Counted from the first letter of the stretch, positions 45,359 through 54,364 are shown. The stretch: DNA of 64,000 bases from Ignavibacteriae bacterium HGW-Ignavibacteriae-4 (GCA_002839765.1 PGYR01000012.1:1-64000), one strand, 5' to 3'. The notes: generated from the letters alone by a model not told the origin. Program-made: numbers and translations.

Positions 45359-45376
45359 CCTAATTCTTAAATTAGG
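45359..45376. promoter_or_regulatory. Inverted repeat upstream of the small unknown gene
   Basis: CCTAATT-CTTA-AATTAGG is a perfect 7-bp stem with a 4-nt loop, 18 bp upstream of the likely start at 45340 on the minus strand. It could be an operator or a leader hairpin. Confidence 0.45.
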
Positions 45377-45468
45377 ATTGCATAACTTAATATAAATCAA
45401 ATAGATTTCAAAATTATTGTTTGATTTTTCTTTTTGCTTTTTGTGAAGTATTTTAAAATTGAAGTACG

Positions 45469-46494
45469 TTAACTTACTATATCCTCTTGTAATTCTTCTT
45501 CTGAAGGGATTTCTTTTATGTTCTCACGGATGAAGAACATACCGCCTAATAGTAATTCCATTAGCTTTGAGGCAGCGTGGGCAACAGTTGCGAATGCAAG
45601 CCCAGTTTCTGAGTCTATACCATATAGTTGTACTAGGGCAGTAGTAACCAAATAGTGATATACTCCGATTGCTCCGGGTGTAGGCGCTATAGTTACCCCT
45701 ATTCCTGATACAATCACTAATAGCAAGGCATCTTCTATTCCTAATGAATAAGTATTCTCAAATCCAAAAGCGAAGAATAAAAGGTAAAGAGGTAAAGCAT
45801 AAAGAACCCATATAAATATAGATTCTACAGCAATTCTTGCATACTTTGAAGGTCGCTTGATAATAGCAAATCCTTGTCTGAACTTTTCAAAAAGGTCTGC
45901 TAGTTTGATATATAATTTATCTGAAAATGGCTTTATTATCTTATCTAAGAATAATTTGATAGTTGGAGGATAGAGGGAAAGGAACATAACAAATAGGATT
46001 AGTCCCGAAATTATCACTAATTTCATCGGATCCGTATCATTAGGAAATGCTTTTAGTACTTGCTCGCTATTCCAAGTTAGTACTACTGCTATCAGTACAC
46101 CAAGAGTTATCAAATCCAATATTCGCTCTACTAAAATAGTAGCAAAGGTACTGGAATATGATATTCTTTCACGTTTGCTGTATATATAGGGTCTAACTAA
46201 CTCGCCCCCACGCGGTGATACATTGTTGAACAAGTAACCAACCATAGTGGCAGAGAACAAATTTAGTATAGAATTAGCTTTGTGGAATGGAGAAAGTAAT
46301 AATTTCCAGCGTATTGCCCTCATCAGATGTGATAGAACTACGATAGGTAGCGGAGCAATAACCCAAAAGTAATCTATATCTAAAATAGCAGAATACAACT
46401 TACCAAAGTCTATACCATCTACAGTGAAGTAAATAGATACAACTAATAAGATTAGTGAAATGCCGTATTTTAGTATAGTACTTGCTTTAGCCAA
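45469..46494 (-). CDS. Lysylphosphatidylglycerol-synthetase-type (UPF0104/AglD) transmembrane protein
   Basis: This 341-residue integral membrane protein has about eight hydrophobic segments. YFWVIAPLPIVVLSHLMRAIRWKLLLSPF, the NVSPRGGELVRPYIYSKR motif and GVTIAPTPGAIGVYHYLVTTAL are the family signature of the flippase-like half of MprF and of AglD/UPF0104 proteins. The substrate is a lipid or lipid-linked sugar in known members, not identifiable here. The soluble synthetase domain of MprF is missing. The gene starts immediately after the pepT stop, so the two are cotranscribed although functionally unrelated. Confidence 0.85.
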   Translation of the reverse strand: MAKASTILKYGISLILLVVSIYFTVDGIDFGKLYSAILDIDYFWVIAPLPIVVLSHLMRAIRWKLLLSPFHKANSILNLFSATMVGYLFNNVSPRGGELVRPYIYSKRERISYSSTFATILVERILDLITLGVLIAVVLTWNSEQVLKAFPNDTDPMKLVIISGLILFVMFLSLYPPTIKLFLDKIIKPFSDKLYIKLADLFEKFRQGFAIIKRPSKYARIAVESIFIWVLYALPLYLLFFAFGFENTYSLGIEDALLLVIVSGIGVTIAPTPGAIGVYHYLVTTALVQLYGIDSETGLAFATVAHAASKLMELLLGGMFFIRENIKEIPSEEELQEDIVS

Positions 46495-47733
46495 TTATTT
46501 TCCTTCTTGTCCCCATAATTCTACTAAGTTAATCATTGTTTCGATAGTTTTCTCTAAGAAATCTAATGATAACCATTCTTTATTACTGTGAAAGTTCTGT
46601 CCACCTGTGTATATATTCGGAGTAGGTAATCCCATTTCTGTCAATCTGGAGCCGTCTGTACCGCCTCTTATTGGCTCCCACTCTGGATTTGTACCCGCTT
46701 TTTCAGCAGCTTTGTAAAGTAAATCCAATCCTTTCGGATTCTCCATTAGTACGTCGTACATATTTCTGTATGACTTAGTTACTACTAAATCTATTTTTGC
46801 TTTTGGATAGTTGGGCTGAACTTCAGCAATTATTTTTTCTACTATTTCTTTTTGCACAGCTAGACCTTCAGTTTTGAAATCACGGAATAGCAACAGCAAA
46901 GAAGATACACCAACTCTTGCATCCACTTCATGTGGGTGAATGTATGGCTCATATCCCTCTGTAGTTTCAGGAGCCATATCTCTAGGTAATTTCGCGATAA
47001 TCTCGCTGATAACTCTGATCGAATTCACCATTCTGTCTTTTGCTTCACCTGGGTGAATCTCGTTGCCTATTACAGTTATCACGGCACTATCAGCACTGAA
47101 AGTTTCTTTGTTTATCTCACCGGGTAATCCGCCATCAATAGTATAAGCGTACTCACAGCCAAATTTCTCGATGTCAAATTTATCTGCCCCACGACCTATT
47201 TCTTCATCTGGAGTGAATCCGATTTTCACAGTCCCATGTTTGATAGAATCATCACTCATTAGTATCTCAGCCATTTTCATAATCGCCGAAACGCCTGATT
47301 TATCATCGGAGCTAAGTAATGTAGAACCATCAGTCGTAATTATAGTATGACCGATACATTTTTTTAGATTTGGGTTGTCTTTCTCGAATATATACTCGCG
47401 AGAAGTGCCTAATTGTATATCTCCACCTTGATAATTCTTAACTATTTGCGGGTTAACTCCAGTTGCGTTGAAGTCAGGAGAAGTGTCCATGTGGCAAACG
47501 AAACCAACAGCGGGTAACTGAGAGCCACCCTCTATATTACTAGGAATAGTAGCGTAAATATAACACTCGTCCGTTAGCTCTACGTCCTTTATCCCCATAT
47601 CTTTCAGTTCTTTGACTAATATATGAGCTAAGTCAAATTGCTTTTTTGTTGAAGGTATTGTTGGGCTTTTTGGGTCGGATTGAGTATCTATTTTCGCGTA
47701 TCTTATGAATTTATCGAGTACATTTTCAGACAT
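46495..47733 (-). CDS. pepT: Peptidase T (tripeptide aminopeptidase)
   Basis: PepT is a cytoplasmic M20-family zinc tripeptidase. The 412-residue protein has the metal and catalytic segments GFVCHMDTSPDFNATG (about 75-90, histidine ligand and catalytic aspartate), LLSSDDKSGVSAIM, GFTPDEEIGRGADKFD (catalytic glutamate pair) and IRGGTDGSRLTEMGLPTPNIYTGG near the C-terminus. It also shows the PepT-specific FRDFKTEG stretch in the lid domain. All expected residues are present. A TATTTTTG promoter element lies upstream. Confidence 0.96.
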   Translation of the reverse strand: MSENVLDKFIRYAKIDTQSDPKSPTIPSTKKQFDLAHILVKELKDMGIKDVELTDECYIYATIPSNIEGGSQLPAVGFVCHMDTSPDFNATGVNPQIVKNYQGGDIQLGTSREYIFEKDNPNLKKCIGHTIITTDGSTLLSSDDKSGVSAIMKMAEILMSDDSIKHGTVKIGFTPDEEIGRGADKFDIEKFGCEYAYTIDGGLPGEINKETFSADSAVITVIGNEIHPGEAKDRMVNSIRVISEIIAKLPRDMAPETTEGYEPYIHPHEVDARVGVSSLLLLFRDFKTEGLAVQKEIVEKIIAEVQPNYPKAKIDLVVTKSYRNMYDVLMENPKGLDLLYKAAEKAGTNPEWEPIRGGTDGSRLTEMGLPTPNIYTGGQNFHSNKEWLSLDFLEKTIETMINLVELWGQEGK

Positions 47734-47765
47734 AACTTTTTCGTTTTTTTGAATTTTAGAATTAG

Positions 47766-47773
47766 CAAAAATA
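47766..47773 (-). promoter_or_regulatory. Putative -7 element (TATTTTTG) for pepT
   Basis: TATTTTTG on the minus strand fits TAnnTTTG, 32 bp before the pepT ATG. No upstream TTTG box is visible at 19-21 bp. Confidence 0.4.
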
Positions 47774-47852
47774 AGAATTTCGCAACTAAAATTTTAACTA
47801 TGAACAAATAAAACCGTATATTTATAAGTTATAGTCAAAATAAAATGAGAAA

Positions 47853-49199
47853 ATGATGAAGAAAATAATACTTTTATTGATAGCAACTAGTATGCTATCT
47901 TATGCACAAGACAGAAAAGAAGTAGCCGTAACAATCTATAATTCTAATCTGGGAGTTGTAAAAGAAACAAGAGAATTAGAACTAAAATCTGGATTGAACG
48001 ATGTACTAATCAGAGATGTACCCTCGGAAATTAACCCATCGAGTGTAAAGATAAACCTAGATGGCACAGTGATAGAGCAGAATTATAGATATGATTTGGC
48101 TAATAGCTATTCGCTAATGCAGCATTTTATTGATAAGAAAATAACACTTGTTGGCGCGAAGACATTTGTCGGTAATTTGATTTCTGCCACTTCGAACTCA
48201 GTCGTAATAAAAGATGAGAATGGTGGATTGACTATACTTCCTAGCTTAGAGGGATATAATATATCGCTTGACTATATGCCAGAGAACCTAATAACGAAAC
48301 CAACACTTGTTTGGAAAGTGAAGTCAAATAGTGCTGGGAAAAAAGATGCTGGATTAACTTACCAGACTTCTGGTATGAGCTGGAAGGCAGAATATGTAGC
48401 GACTCTAAATAAAGATGATAACAGACTTGATCTTAACGCTTGGGTGAACATAACTAATAATTCAGGTGGCTCATTCAAGAACGCTAAAGTAAAGCTAATT
48501 GCTGGTGATATAAATAGGGCTAATACTTACGATAACAGTAATTACGGATATAACGATAGAATGTTTGCAAAAGGAATGGCTGCTGAAGCCGATTTAGTTT
48601 CTGAAAAATCATTCTTCGAATATCATATATATGAATTGGCTAACAAGTCTGACCTACTTCAAAATGAAGATAAGCAAATAGGTCTATTCAACGCCTCGGA
48701 TATAAAAGTTCAGAAGAAATTTATCTATAATACAAATGGCTCGAACCTAGAAAATAAAAAACCATCTGTCAGCGTTGAGTTTAAAAATGCAAAGGACAAT
48801 AACCTAGGAATGCCTCTACCCAAAGGAATAGTTAGAATATACAAAAACGATGGCGAAGCAGTGGAGCTAATTGGTGAAGACAACCTAGATCACACTCCAA
48901 AAAATGAAGAAGTGGAGCTGAAAATCGGTGAAGCTTTTGATATTACAATAGATGAGAAAGTTATTTCTTCAACAAAGATAGCCGACAAGGTACAAGAAAT
49001 AGAGTACGAAGTGACTATCCACAATAGCAAAGAAGAACCAGTAACTGTAGAAGTGAACAGAAACCTATGGGGCAATTGGACAGTGATAGATAAAAATGTA
49101 GATTACGAAAAAGAAAATGCCAATAAAATCACATTCAAAGTAGATGTAGCGAAAGAAAAAAAGAAGACTCTAACTTATAAAGTTAGATTTGTTTATTAA
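47853..49199 (+). CDS. DUF4139 domain-containing exported protein
   Basis: This 448-residue protein has a signal peptide (KIILLLIATSMLSYAQD). VTIYNSNLGVVKETRELELKSGLNDVLIRDVPSEINPSSVKI and later GLTYQTSGMSWKAEYVATLNKDDNRLDLNAWVNITNNSG follow the DUF4139 (mucoidy-inhibitor-A-like) pattern. The C-terminus is beta-rich and ends KKTLTYKVRFVY. The function of the family is unknown. It probably resides in the periplasm or outer membrane. It stands 64 bp before the lipoprotein triplet and may be cotranscribed with it; there is no terminator between them. Confidence 0.82.
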   Translation: MMKKIILLLIATSMLSYAQDRKEVAVTIYNSNLGVVKETRELELKSGLNDVLIRDVPSEINPSSVKINLDGTVIEQNYRYDLANSYSLMQHFIDKKITLVGAKTFVGNLISATSNSVVIKDENGGLTILPSLEGYNISLDYMPENLITKPTLVWKVKSNSAGKKDAGLTYQTSGMSWKAEYVATLNKDDNRLDLNAWVNITNNSGGSFKNAKVKLIAGDINRANTYDNSNYGYNDRMFAKGMAAEADLVSEKSFFEYHIYELANKSDLLQNEDKQIGLFNASDIKVQKKFIYNTNGSNLENKKPSVSVEFKNAKDNNLGMPLPKGIVRIYKNDGEAVELIGEDNLDHTPKNEEVELKIGEAFDITIDEKVISSTKIADKVQEIEYEVTIHNSKEEPVTVEVNRNLWGNWTVIDKNVDYEKENANKITFKVDVAKEKKKTLTYKVRFVY

Positions 49200-49263
49200 A
49201 TTGTATCCAAAATCGAATAAAAGTTTTAATATAATAATATTAATAAAATAGAATGGGATTAAA

Positions 49264-50070
49264 ATGAAAAAATTATTACTTCTACTAAGTGCCGTAGTTA
49301 TTATGGCATCTTGTTCGGATGATAGTTCTACTAATCCGAGTATAGATGATAAATCATTTTTGATGACTAATGTTGGCTCTTATTGGATTTATGAAACAAC
49401 TTCATACATAGATGAATTTCCTCCAGTTACGTATTTAGATTCACTTAACTTAGATTCAAAGTCTAAATTGAATGGAACTAATATCTATTACTGCACGATG
49501 CATTCTGATACAAATAATAATGGCAATTATGAGGAAAAGGTTAACAGTAATTATGATTTCGTATTAGGTGCAAACAAGCTATGTCTAACCAAAGAATCTT
49601 TTATAGATAATTTTATAAGTTTTGGCGGAGAATTTAACGTAAAGACTGTTCTAAATTGGAGTGAAGAATATGTAAGAATAGGTGATGCTAAATCTAAAGA
49701 TTGGACTATTCTTTCCCAAGATGTTCTTTTCGAATTGCCAAAACACAAAGTGAAAATAGATGGTAATATTAAAGTAAACGTTTCTAAAGTTGATACAACG
49801 AGAATCATAAATATTGGAAATACTGAATACATCGCATATGGATTTGAATTAAAACTAGATATTAAAGGGCAAGCTGAAAGAGAAGGATTTACCAATCCAT
49901 TTTATCCAGTTACGTATAATATGGAAACAGTGTTTTGGTTTGTTGATGGTATAGGTCCAGTTCTAATTGAAAAAACAAAATTGAAGCACACTACTACTAA
50001 CACTAGTGCGACATTTCCAATAATTAATGCAAAAAATTCTGTATTAATTAGATATAATAATACAAATTAA
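49264..50070 (+). CDS. Lipoprotein, first of three tandem paralogues
   Basis: This 268-residue lipoprotein has its lipobox cysteine in VIMASCSDDSST (about residue 17). It continues GSYWIYETTSYIDEFPPVTYLDSLNLDSK and ends VFWFVDGIGPVLIEKTKLKH, patterns shared with the next two genes (GSYWIYENE...VTNDSVALES; TYWVAKGIGPVLIET). The shared YW-[IV]-x-x-[GN]-IGP-V-[LI]-I-E/R motif near the C-terminus and the beta-rich body suggest one fold. No known family or catalytic motif was recognised. It is followed by paralogue 2 after 16 bp. Confidence 0.72.
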   Translation: MKKLLLLLSAVVIMASCSDDSSTNPSIDDKSFLMTNVGSYWIYETTSYIDEFPPVTYLDSLNLDSKSKLNGTNIYYCTMHSDTNNNGNYEEKVNSNYDFVLGANKLCLTKESFIDNFISFGGEFNVKTVLNWSEEYVRIGDAKSKDWTILSQDVLFELPKHKVKIDGNIKVNVSKVDTTRIINIGNTEYIAYGFELKLDIKGQAEREGFTNPFYPVTYNMETVFWFVDGIGPVLIEKTKLKHTTTNTSATFPIINAKNSVLIRYNNTN

Positions 50071-50086
50071 ATAAAGGAATTAAAAA

Positions 50087-50893
50087 ATGAAGAAATTAAT
50101 ACTTCTACTAAGTGCAGTTGTTATTATGGCATCGTGTTCCGATGATAAAACAACAAATCCAGATGATAATAATCCAACAGCTAGCGGAACTTATTTCGCA
50201 ACTACTCAAGGGTCGTATTGGATATATGAAAATGAGACCGAAGATGCAGCACAAGGTTCAGTAGTTACTAATGATTCCGTAGCACTAGAATCAATAGAAC
50301 AAAAAGACGGTAAAGAAGCATACAATTGCAAGACTTACACAGATAGCGACAATAATGGCTCTTTTGAAACAAATAGCGGTACTGGTACTTTCTATGCAAC
50401 TGAAGAAGGCAAATTGTACATCCACAAAGATGCTTTCTTGCCAGCTGGTCTTGGCAGTGGTTCATTACTTGATTTGAGTGGTCAAATTGAGTTCAAAAAT
50501 GATTGGGTTAAAATTGCTGACGATAGTGATGATGATTGGGATATTGTTAAATCAGATATTAATCTTACATTACCAGGTCTTGGTTTTGATGTAACTGGTA
50601 AGTTAGATTCTGAAGGTGAGAACACTAAGAATACAAAAGAAGTTATCGTTAATGGTGAGAAATTAACCACTTATGGTTATAAAGTAGATATTAATTTTAA
50701 TGGTGAAATCGCAGTAACCGGATTCCCAGTAGCTATCAACTTTACTAGTACAACTACTTACTGGGTTGCCAAAGGTATTGGTCCGGTACTAATAGAAACA
50801 TTACCAGTTGAAATCGGTGGATTAGCTGGCGGATTTATTCCTTCACAACCGGGAACTACTTCGACTTTAAAAACTTATTTCATAGCGAAATAG
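50087..50893 (+). CDS. Lipoprotein, second of three tandem paralogues
   Basis: This 268-residue lipoprotein has a signal peptide almost identical to that of the previous gene at both protein and DNA level (LLSAVVIMASCSDDKTTNP), which points to a recent duplication or gene conversion of the 5' end. The mature parts differ much more. It has GTYFATTQGSYWIYENETED, SIEQKDGKEAYNCKTYTDSDNNGSFETNSG and the shared YWVAKGIGPVLIET. Acidic residues are frequent (DDSDDDWDIV). The function is unknown. Confidence 0.72.
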   Translation: MKKLILLLSAVVIMASCSDDKTTNPDDNNPTASGTYFATTQGSYWIYENETEDAAQGSVVTNDSVALESIEQKDGKEAYNCKTYTDSDNNGSFETNSGTGTFYATEEGKLYIHKDAFLPAGLGSGSLLDLSGQIEFKNDWVKIADDSDDDWDIVKSDINLTLPGLGFDVTGKLDSEGENTKNTKEVIVNGEKLTTYGYKVDINFNGEIAVTGFPVAINFTSTTTYWVAKGIGPVLIETLPVEIGGLAGGFIPSQPGTTSTLKTYFIAK

Positions 50894-50944
50894 ACTCTAA
50901 CTTTTATTAAATTATTTTTTAAAAATTAACTAAGGAAAAAAAGA

Positions 50945-51739
50945 ATGAAAAAACAACTATTAACTCTAACTGCTTTATTGGGATTATCGCTTATGCTTTT
51001 CAGCTGTAGTGACGATAAAACTACTTCTCCAGACCCGGACCCAACTGAAGATGTTTCTTATGTGAACTCAAATATTACTTCATATACATATAACGAATAT
51101 GATTTAGACTCTGAGAATAAAGAAGTTACTGAAACAACGCATCAAGATTCTCTTAACTACGAACAACAAACAAGCAAAGATGGCAAAACAGCTGATGAAT
51201 ATCAGGTTTATACAAACGTCGACGGTAGCTATACTTCAGATGGGAACGAATATTATGCAGGTGAAACTAATAAACTGTATGCTCATCTAAGTGTCTTTCA
51301 AAGTATGTTCGCTAATATAGAAGCAAATGGATTTTCATTAGAATCATTATTCGATGGTGCTGGCGATTGGTTTTTAATAGCTGATGCTAAGGCAACAAAA
51401 GCTTGGACACTATTTAATGGTACGGTAACTTTTGATTTACCAATCATAGGTCCTACAGACGGAGATGTAAATATAACTATGGCAAATAAAACAACAGAAT
51501 CAATAATGATCAATGATAAAGCTACTTCTGTTGATAGATATAGTTATACTGCTAATATAAAAGCTACTACTCCTCTAGGTCCTATAGATTTAGATGTTAC
51601 GGGTGCATTTTGGATAGCTCCTAACATTGGAATTATTAGAAGTAATGTGAATTCCTTTACTGTACCTATTGCTGAAATAGCTGTAGAAGGTTCTGAAAGG
51701 ATATTAGTTAACTATAGTTTAAAAACTGTAGAAAACTAA
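50945..51739 (+). CDS. Lipoprotein, third and most divergent of three tandem paralogues
   Basis: This 264-residue lipoprotein has its lipobox in MLFSCSDDKTTSP. It keeps the order of features of the other two: a Y-rich start (ITSYTYNEYDLDSENKEV), DSLNYEQQTSKDGKTADEYQVYTNVDGSYTSDGNEYY, WFLIADAKATKAWTLFNGTVTFDLPI matching the WVKIADDSDDDWDIV and WTILSQDVLFELP stretches of the other paralogues, and FWIAPNIGIIRSNV in place of YWVAKGIGPVLIET. The function is unknown. A perfect terminator follows. Confidence 0.72.
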   Translation: MKKQLLTLTALLGLSLMLFSCSDDKTTSPDPDPTEDVSYVNSNITSYTYNEYDLDSENKEVTETTHQDSLNYEQQTSKDGKTADEYQVYTNVDGSYTSDGNEYYAGETNKLYAHLSVFQSMFANIEANGFSLESLFDGAGDWFLIADAKATKAWTLFNGTVTFDLPIIGPTDGDVNITMANKTTESIMINDKATSVDRYSYTANIKATTPLGPIDLDVTGAFWIAPNIGIIRSNVNSFTVPIAEIAVEGSERILVNYSLKTVEN

Positions 51740-51766
51740 AATTTATTTAAAATTTCATATATTACA

Positions 51767-51790
51767 GGACGGCATTAGCCGTCCTTTTTT
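51767..51790 (+). terminator. Intrinsic terminator after the lipoprotein triplet
   Basis: GGACGGC-ATTA-GCCGTCC is a perfect 7-bp stem followed by six T. The aldehyde dehydrogenase start is 18 bp downstream. Confidence 0.92.
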
Positions 51791-51808
51791 ATTTATAACA
51801 AAAACAGA

Positions 51809-53326
51809 ATGAACATGGAACAATATAATAATTACATAAATAGCGTATGGCGTCAGTCCAGAAGCCAAAGAACTTTCAACAACGTCTCCCCTGCTAATAA
51901 AAACGACATAATTGGTGAATTCCCCGATTCTGATTCTGCTGATTTGGAAGAGGCTGTAACGGCTGCAAAATACGCATTCGATAAATGGAAGAGAATGCCT
52001 GCACCAAAGCGAGGTGACATACTCCGTATAGCAGGTGATATATTCGCAAAAAGAAAGAATGAATTAGCTAAAATAATGACTAGAGAAATGGGTAAACCAG
52101 TTTTCGAAACTAAAGGTGATATACAAGAAGCAATCGACACTTGTTACTATGCGGCAACTGAGACTCGCCGACTATTTGGACATAATGCACCAAGCGAGAT
52201 GCCAGACAAGATGAACCTATCTTTCCGTGTACCAGTTGGTATATGTGGAATTATAACAGCATGGAATTTCCCTATTGCTGTACCATCTTGGAAGATAATC
52301 CCAGCATTAGCAGCTGGTAACGTAGTTATATTCAAACCGAGCGAAGACAGTCCACTTTCTGCGAATATATTCGCAGAGATAATGGAACAAGCTGGATTAC
52401 CCAAAGGAGTATTCAATGTACTACACGGAGCTGCTGAAATTGGTGATGCAATTGTCCATCATCCTGATATAAACCTGATAGGCTTTACTGGCTCTACTGA
52501 AACAGGAAAGAAAATAGCGGCAACTTGCGGCAAGATGAATAAGAAAGTATCACTAGAAATGGGTGGTAAGAACGCTCAGATAGTAATGGATGACGCAAAC
52601 CTTGAATTAGCAATTGAGGGTGCATTATGGGGTGCTTACGGAACAACTGGGCAAAGATGTACTGCAACCTCGAGAGTACTATTGCACTCTGCAATACACG
52701 ACCAGTTCTTAGATACATTCAAAGAGAAAGTGAAGAATCTGAAACTAGGAGATGGACTAAACCCCAAAACTGACGTAGGCCCTGTAATTAACCAAAAAGC
52801 AATTGACAAGATTTTGGGTTATATAGAAATTGGGAAATCAGAAGGAGCAAAACTTGAATTTGGTGGAGCAAGAGCTGACAACACTTACAATCACTCAGAT
52901 GATAATTTTGATTTAGCTGATGGTAATTTCATCCAGCCAACTCTATTCAGTAATGTAACGAAAGATATGCGAATCTTTCAAGAAGAGATCTTCGGGCCTG
53001 TTCTATCAGTATCTAAATTTGATACACTAGAAGAAGCAATTGATTTATCAAACTCCGTAAACTACGGTCTATCCTCATCTATCTACACGAACAATGTTCG
53101 TAATAGCTGGGTAGCCGTTCGTGAACTAGAAGCTGGTATCACCTACGTGAACGCTCCTACTATCGGTGCTGAAGCTCACATGCCATTCGGGGGAGTGAAA
53201 GGAACTGGCAACGGACACCGCGAAGGTGGTTGGACTGTCTTCGATATTTTCACGGAATGGAAAACAGTTTACATCGACTATTCTGATAAGTTACAACGTG
53301 CTCAGATTGATAACTATGATGAGTGA
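51809..53326 (+). CDS. NAD(P)-dependent aldehyde dehydrogenase
   Basis: This 505-residue member of the aldehyde dehydrogenase superfamily oxidises an aldehyde to the acid in the cytoplasm. Key segments are ITAWNFPIAVPSWKIIPALAAGN (about 149-171), the NAD-binding FTGSTETGKKIA, the catalytic glutamate in SLEMGGKNAQIVMDDA (about 250) and the nucleophilic cysteine in GTTGQRCTATSR (about 285). QEEIFGPVLSV and PFGGVKGTGNGHREGG are also present. The substrate class cannot be decided by eye; semialdehyde dehydrogenases of amino-acid catabolism are the closest in flavour. An alternative start is the third codon, also ATG. No promoter was recognised in the 18 bp after the terminator. Confidence 0.93.
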   Translation: MNMEQYNNYINSVWRQSRSQRTFNNVSPANKNDIIGEFPDSDSADLEEAVTAAKYAFDKWKRMPAPKRGDILRIAGDIFAKRKNELAKIMTREMGKPVFETKGDIQEAIDTCYYAATETRRLFGHNAPSEMPDKMNLSFRVPVGICGIITAWNFPIAVPSWKIIPALAAGNVVIFKPSEDSPLSANIFAEIMEQAGLPKGVFNVLHGAAEIGDAIVHHPDINLIGFTGSTETGKKIAATCGKMNKKVSLEMGGKNAQIVMDDANLELAIEGALWGAYGTTGQRCTATSRVLLHSAIHDQFLDTFKEKVKNLKLGDGLNPKTDVGPVINQKAIDKILGYIEIGKSEGAKLEFGGARADNTYNHSDDNFDLADGNFIQPTLFSNVTKDMRIFQEEIFGPVLSVSKFDTLEEAIDLSNSVNYGLSSSIYTNNVRNSWVAVRELEAGITYVNAPTIGAEAHMPFGGVKGTGNGHREGGWTVFDIFTEWKTVYIDYSDKLQRAQIDNYDE

Positions 53327-53622
53327 GATGACTTAGAATAAGGAGTTGAAAAGTTAGGCTAAATGTAGCAGTATTACTTAACTTTAACTCTCTGCTTCAC
53401 CTCGCCCTTGGAGAGTCGGAATTGTCGTTCGCTAACGGAGGTGTTCACGCCGTAAGTGTGAACGGAGGTGGACAAACGAAGAGGCACTAGTTGTTATTTA
53501 TCCTCCTCAGTCTCTCACTTCGCTTGAGCCAGCTCCTCCAAAGGAGCATAGTTCGTTGAAGACTTCACATAGATATGTGTTAAAATAAATAATCCGTGAT
53601 TCACACAAACTGAAATATAAAC
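53327..53622. repeat. Gene-free region with extragenic hairpins, locus C
   Basis: No ORF is supported in this ~300-bp gap. It contains several short inverted repeats: GTTCAC/GTGAAC (53443-53463), GCTCCT-CCAA-AGGAGC (53532-53547) and CACATA-GA-TATGTG (53566-53579). A 10-bp direct repeat AACGGAGGTG lies at 53434-53443 and 53461-53470. The sequence differs from copies A and B but has the same character: GC-richer than its surroundings and hairpin-rich. It probably belongs to a second family of extragenic elements. Confidence 0.6.
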
Positions 53623-53652
53623 AAAAAAAATCCCGCCAAAAGCGGGATTTTT
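53623..53652 (-). terminator. Terminator of rpsD (bidirectional form)
   Basis: TCCCGC-CAAAA-GCGGGA is a perfect 6-bp stem flanked by eight A on the left and five T on the right. On the minus strand this is a classic stem plus U-run after rpsD, and it could also stop transcription coming from the left. Confidence 0.85.
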
Positions 53653-53680
53653 CATTTTCTTGCATCTGTAAAGATAGTAA

Positions 53681-54283
53681 TTATCTAGAGTAAAACTCGA
53701 CTACTAGAGGAATTTCAACTTTGATTGGAATATCTTGAATGTCTGGAACGTGTAATAATTTTGCAGTGAAATCTGCTTTATTAACGTCTAAGTATGAAGG
53801 ATTACCAGAGCCACGTACAGCTTCTTGTAATGCATCCATTTTTTGAGCTTTTGGTTTAACAGAGAATACATCGTTAACTTTAACGAAGTAAGAAGGTCTG
53901 TCCATCTTTCTACCATTTACTAATATGTGACCATGAGCAACATATTGTCTAGCAGCATACATAGTACGAGCAAATCCAGCTCTAAATACTAATGCGTCTA
54001 GTCTGTGTTCTAGTTGTTGCATCATCAAAGTACCAGTGTTACCTTCCAATCTAGTTGATTCTTTGTATGCTTTAAGCATTTGTTTTTCACTAACATTGTA
54101 TTGTAATTTTAGTCTTTGTTTCTCAAGCAATTGCTTTCCGTAATCAGACATTTTTTTACGTTTTTTGCTGTTCCCATGTTGTCCCGGAGGATATGGTTTT
54201 TTACCAGCAACTTTTGTTGCTTTAGCGTCCATGTTAATCCCAATCTTACGAGATAACCTAGCTTTTGGTCCAGTATAGTTCAT
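53681..54283 (-). CDS. rpsD: 30S ribosomal protein S4
   Basis: S4 is a primary 16S rRNA-binding protein of the small subunit. The 200-residue protein begins MNYTGPKARLSRKIGI and carries PPGQHGNSKKRKKMSDYGKQLLEKQRLKLQYNVSEKQM, then the S4 RNA-binding domain LEHRLDALVFRAGFARTMYAARQYVAHGHILVNGRKMDRPSY. It contains no cysteine, so it is the zinc-free (C-) form. It lies alone, away from the rpsK/rpoA/rplQ group in which rpsD is often found, with its own textbook promoter and terminator. Whether another rpsD exists elsewhere cannot be seen. Confidence 0.97.
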   Translation of the reverse strand: MNYTGPKARLSRKIGINMDAKATKVAGKKPYPPGQHGNSKKRKKMSDYGKQLLEKQRLKLQYNVSEKQMLKAYKESTRLEGNTGTLMMQQLEHRLDALVFRAGFARTMYAARQYVAHGHILVNGRKMDRPSYFVKVNDVFSVKPKAQKMDALQEAVRGSGNPSYLDVNKADFTAKLLHVPDIQDIPIKVEIPLVVEFYSR

Positions 54284-54333
54284 TGTATTACCAAAAAATT
54301 TTGTTTTTTATTTTTTTAATTCTAATAAGACTA

Positions 54334-54364
54334 CAAATATAATAGCTTATATATAATTTACAAA
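54334..54364 (-). promoter_or_regulatory. Promoter of rpsD
   Basis: Read on the minus strand: TTTG (54364-54361), exactly 19 bp, then TATATTTG (54341-54334). This is a perfect fit to the Bacteroidota consensus TTTG-N19-TAnnTTTG. The start codon is about 50 bp downstream, leaving a ~45-nt AT-rich leader. Confidence 0.8.
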
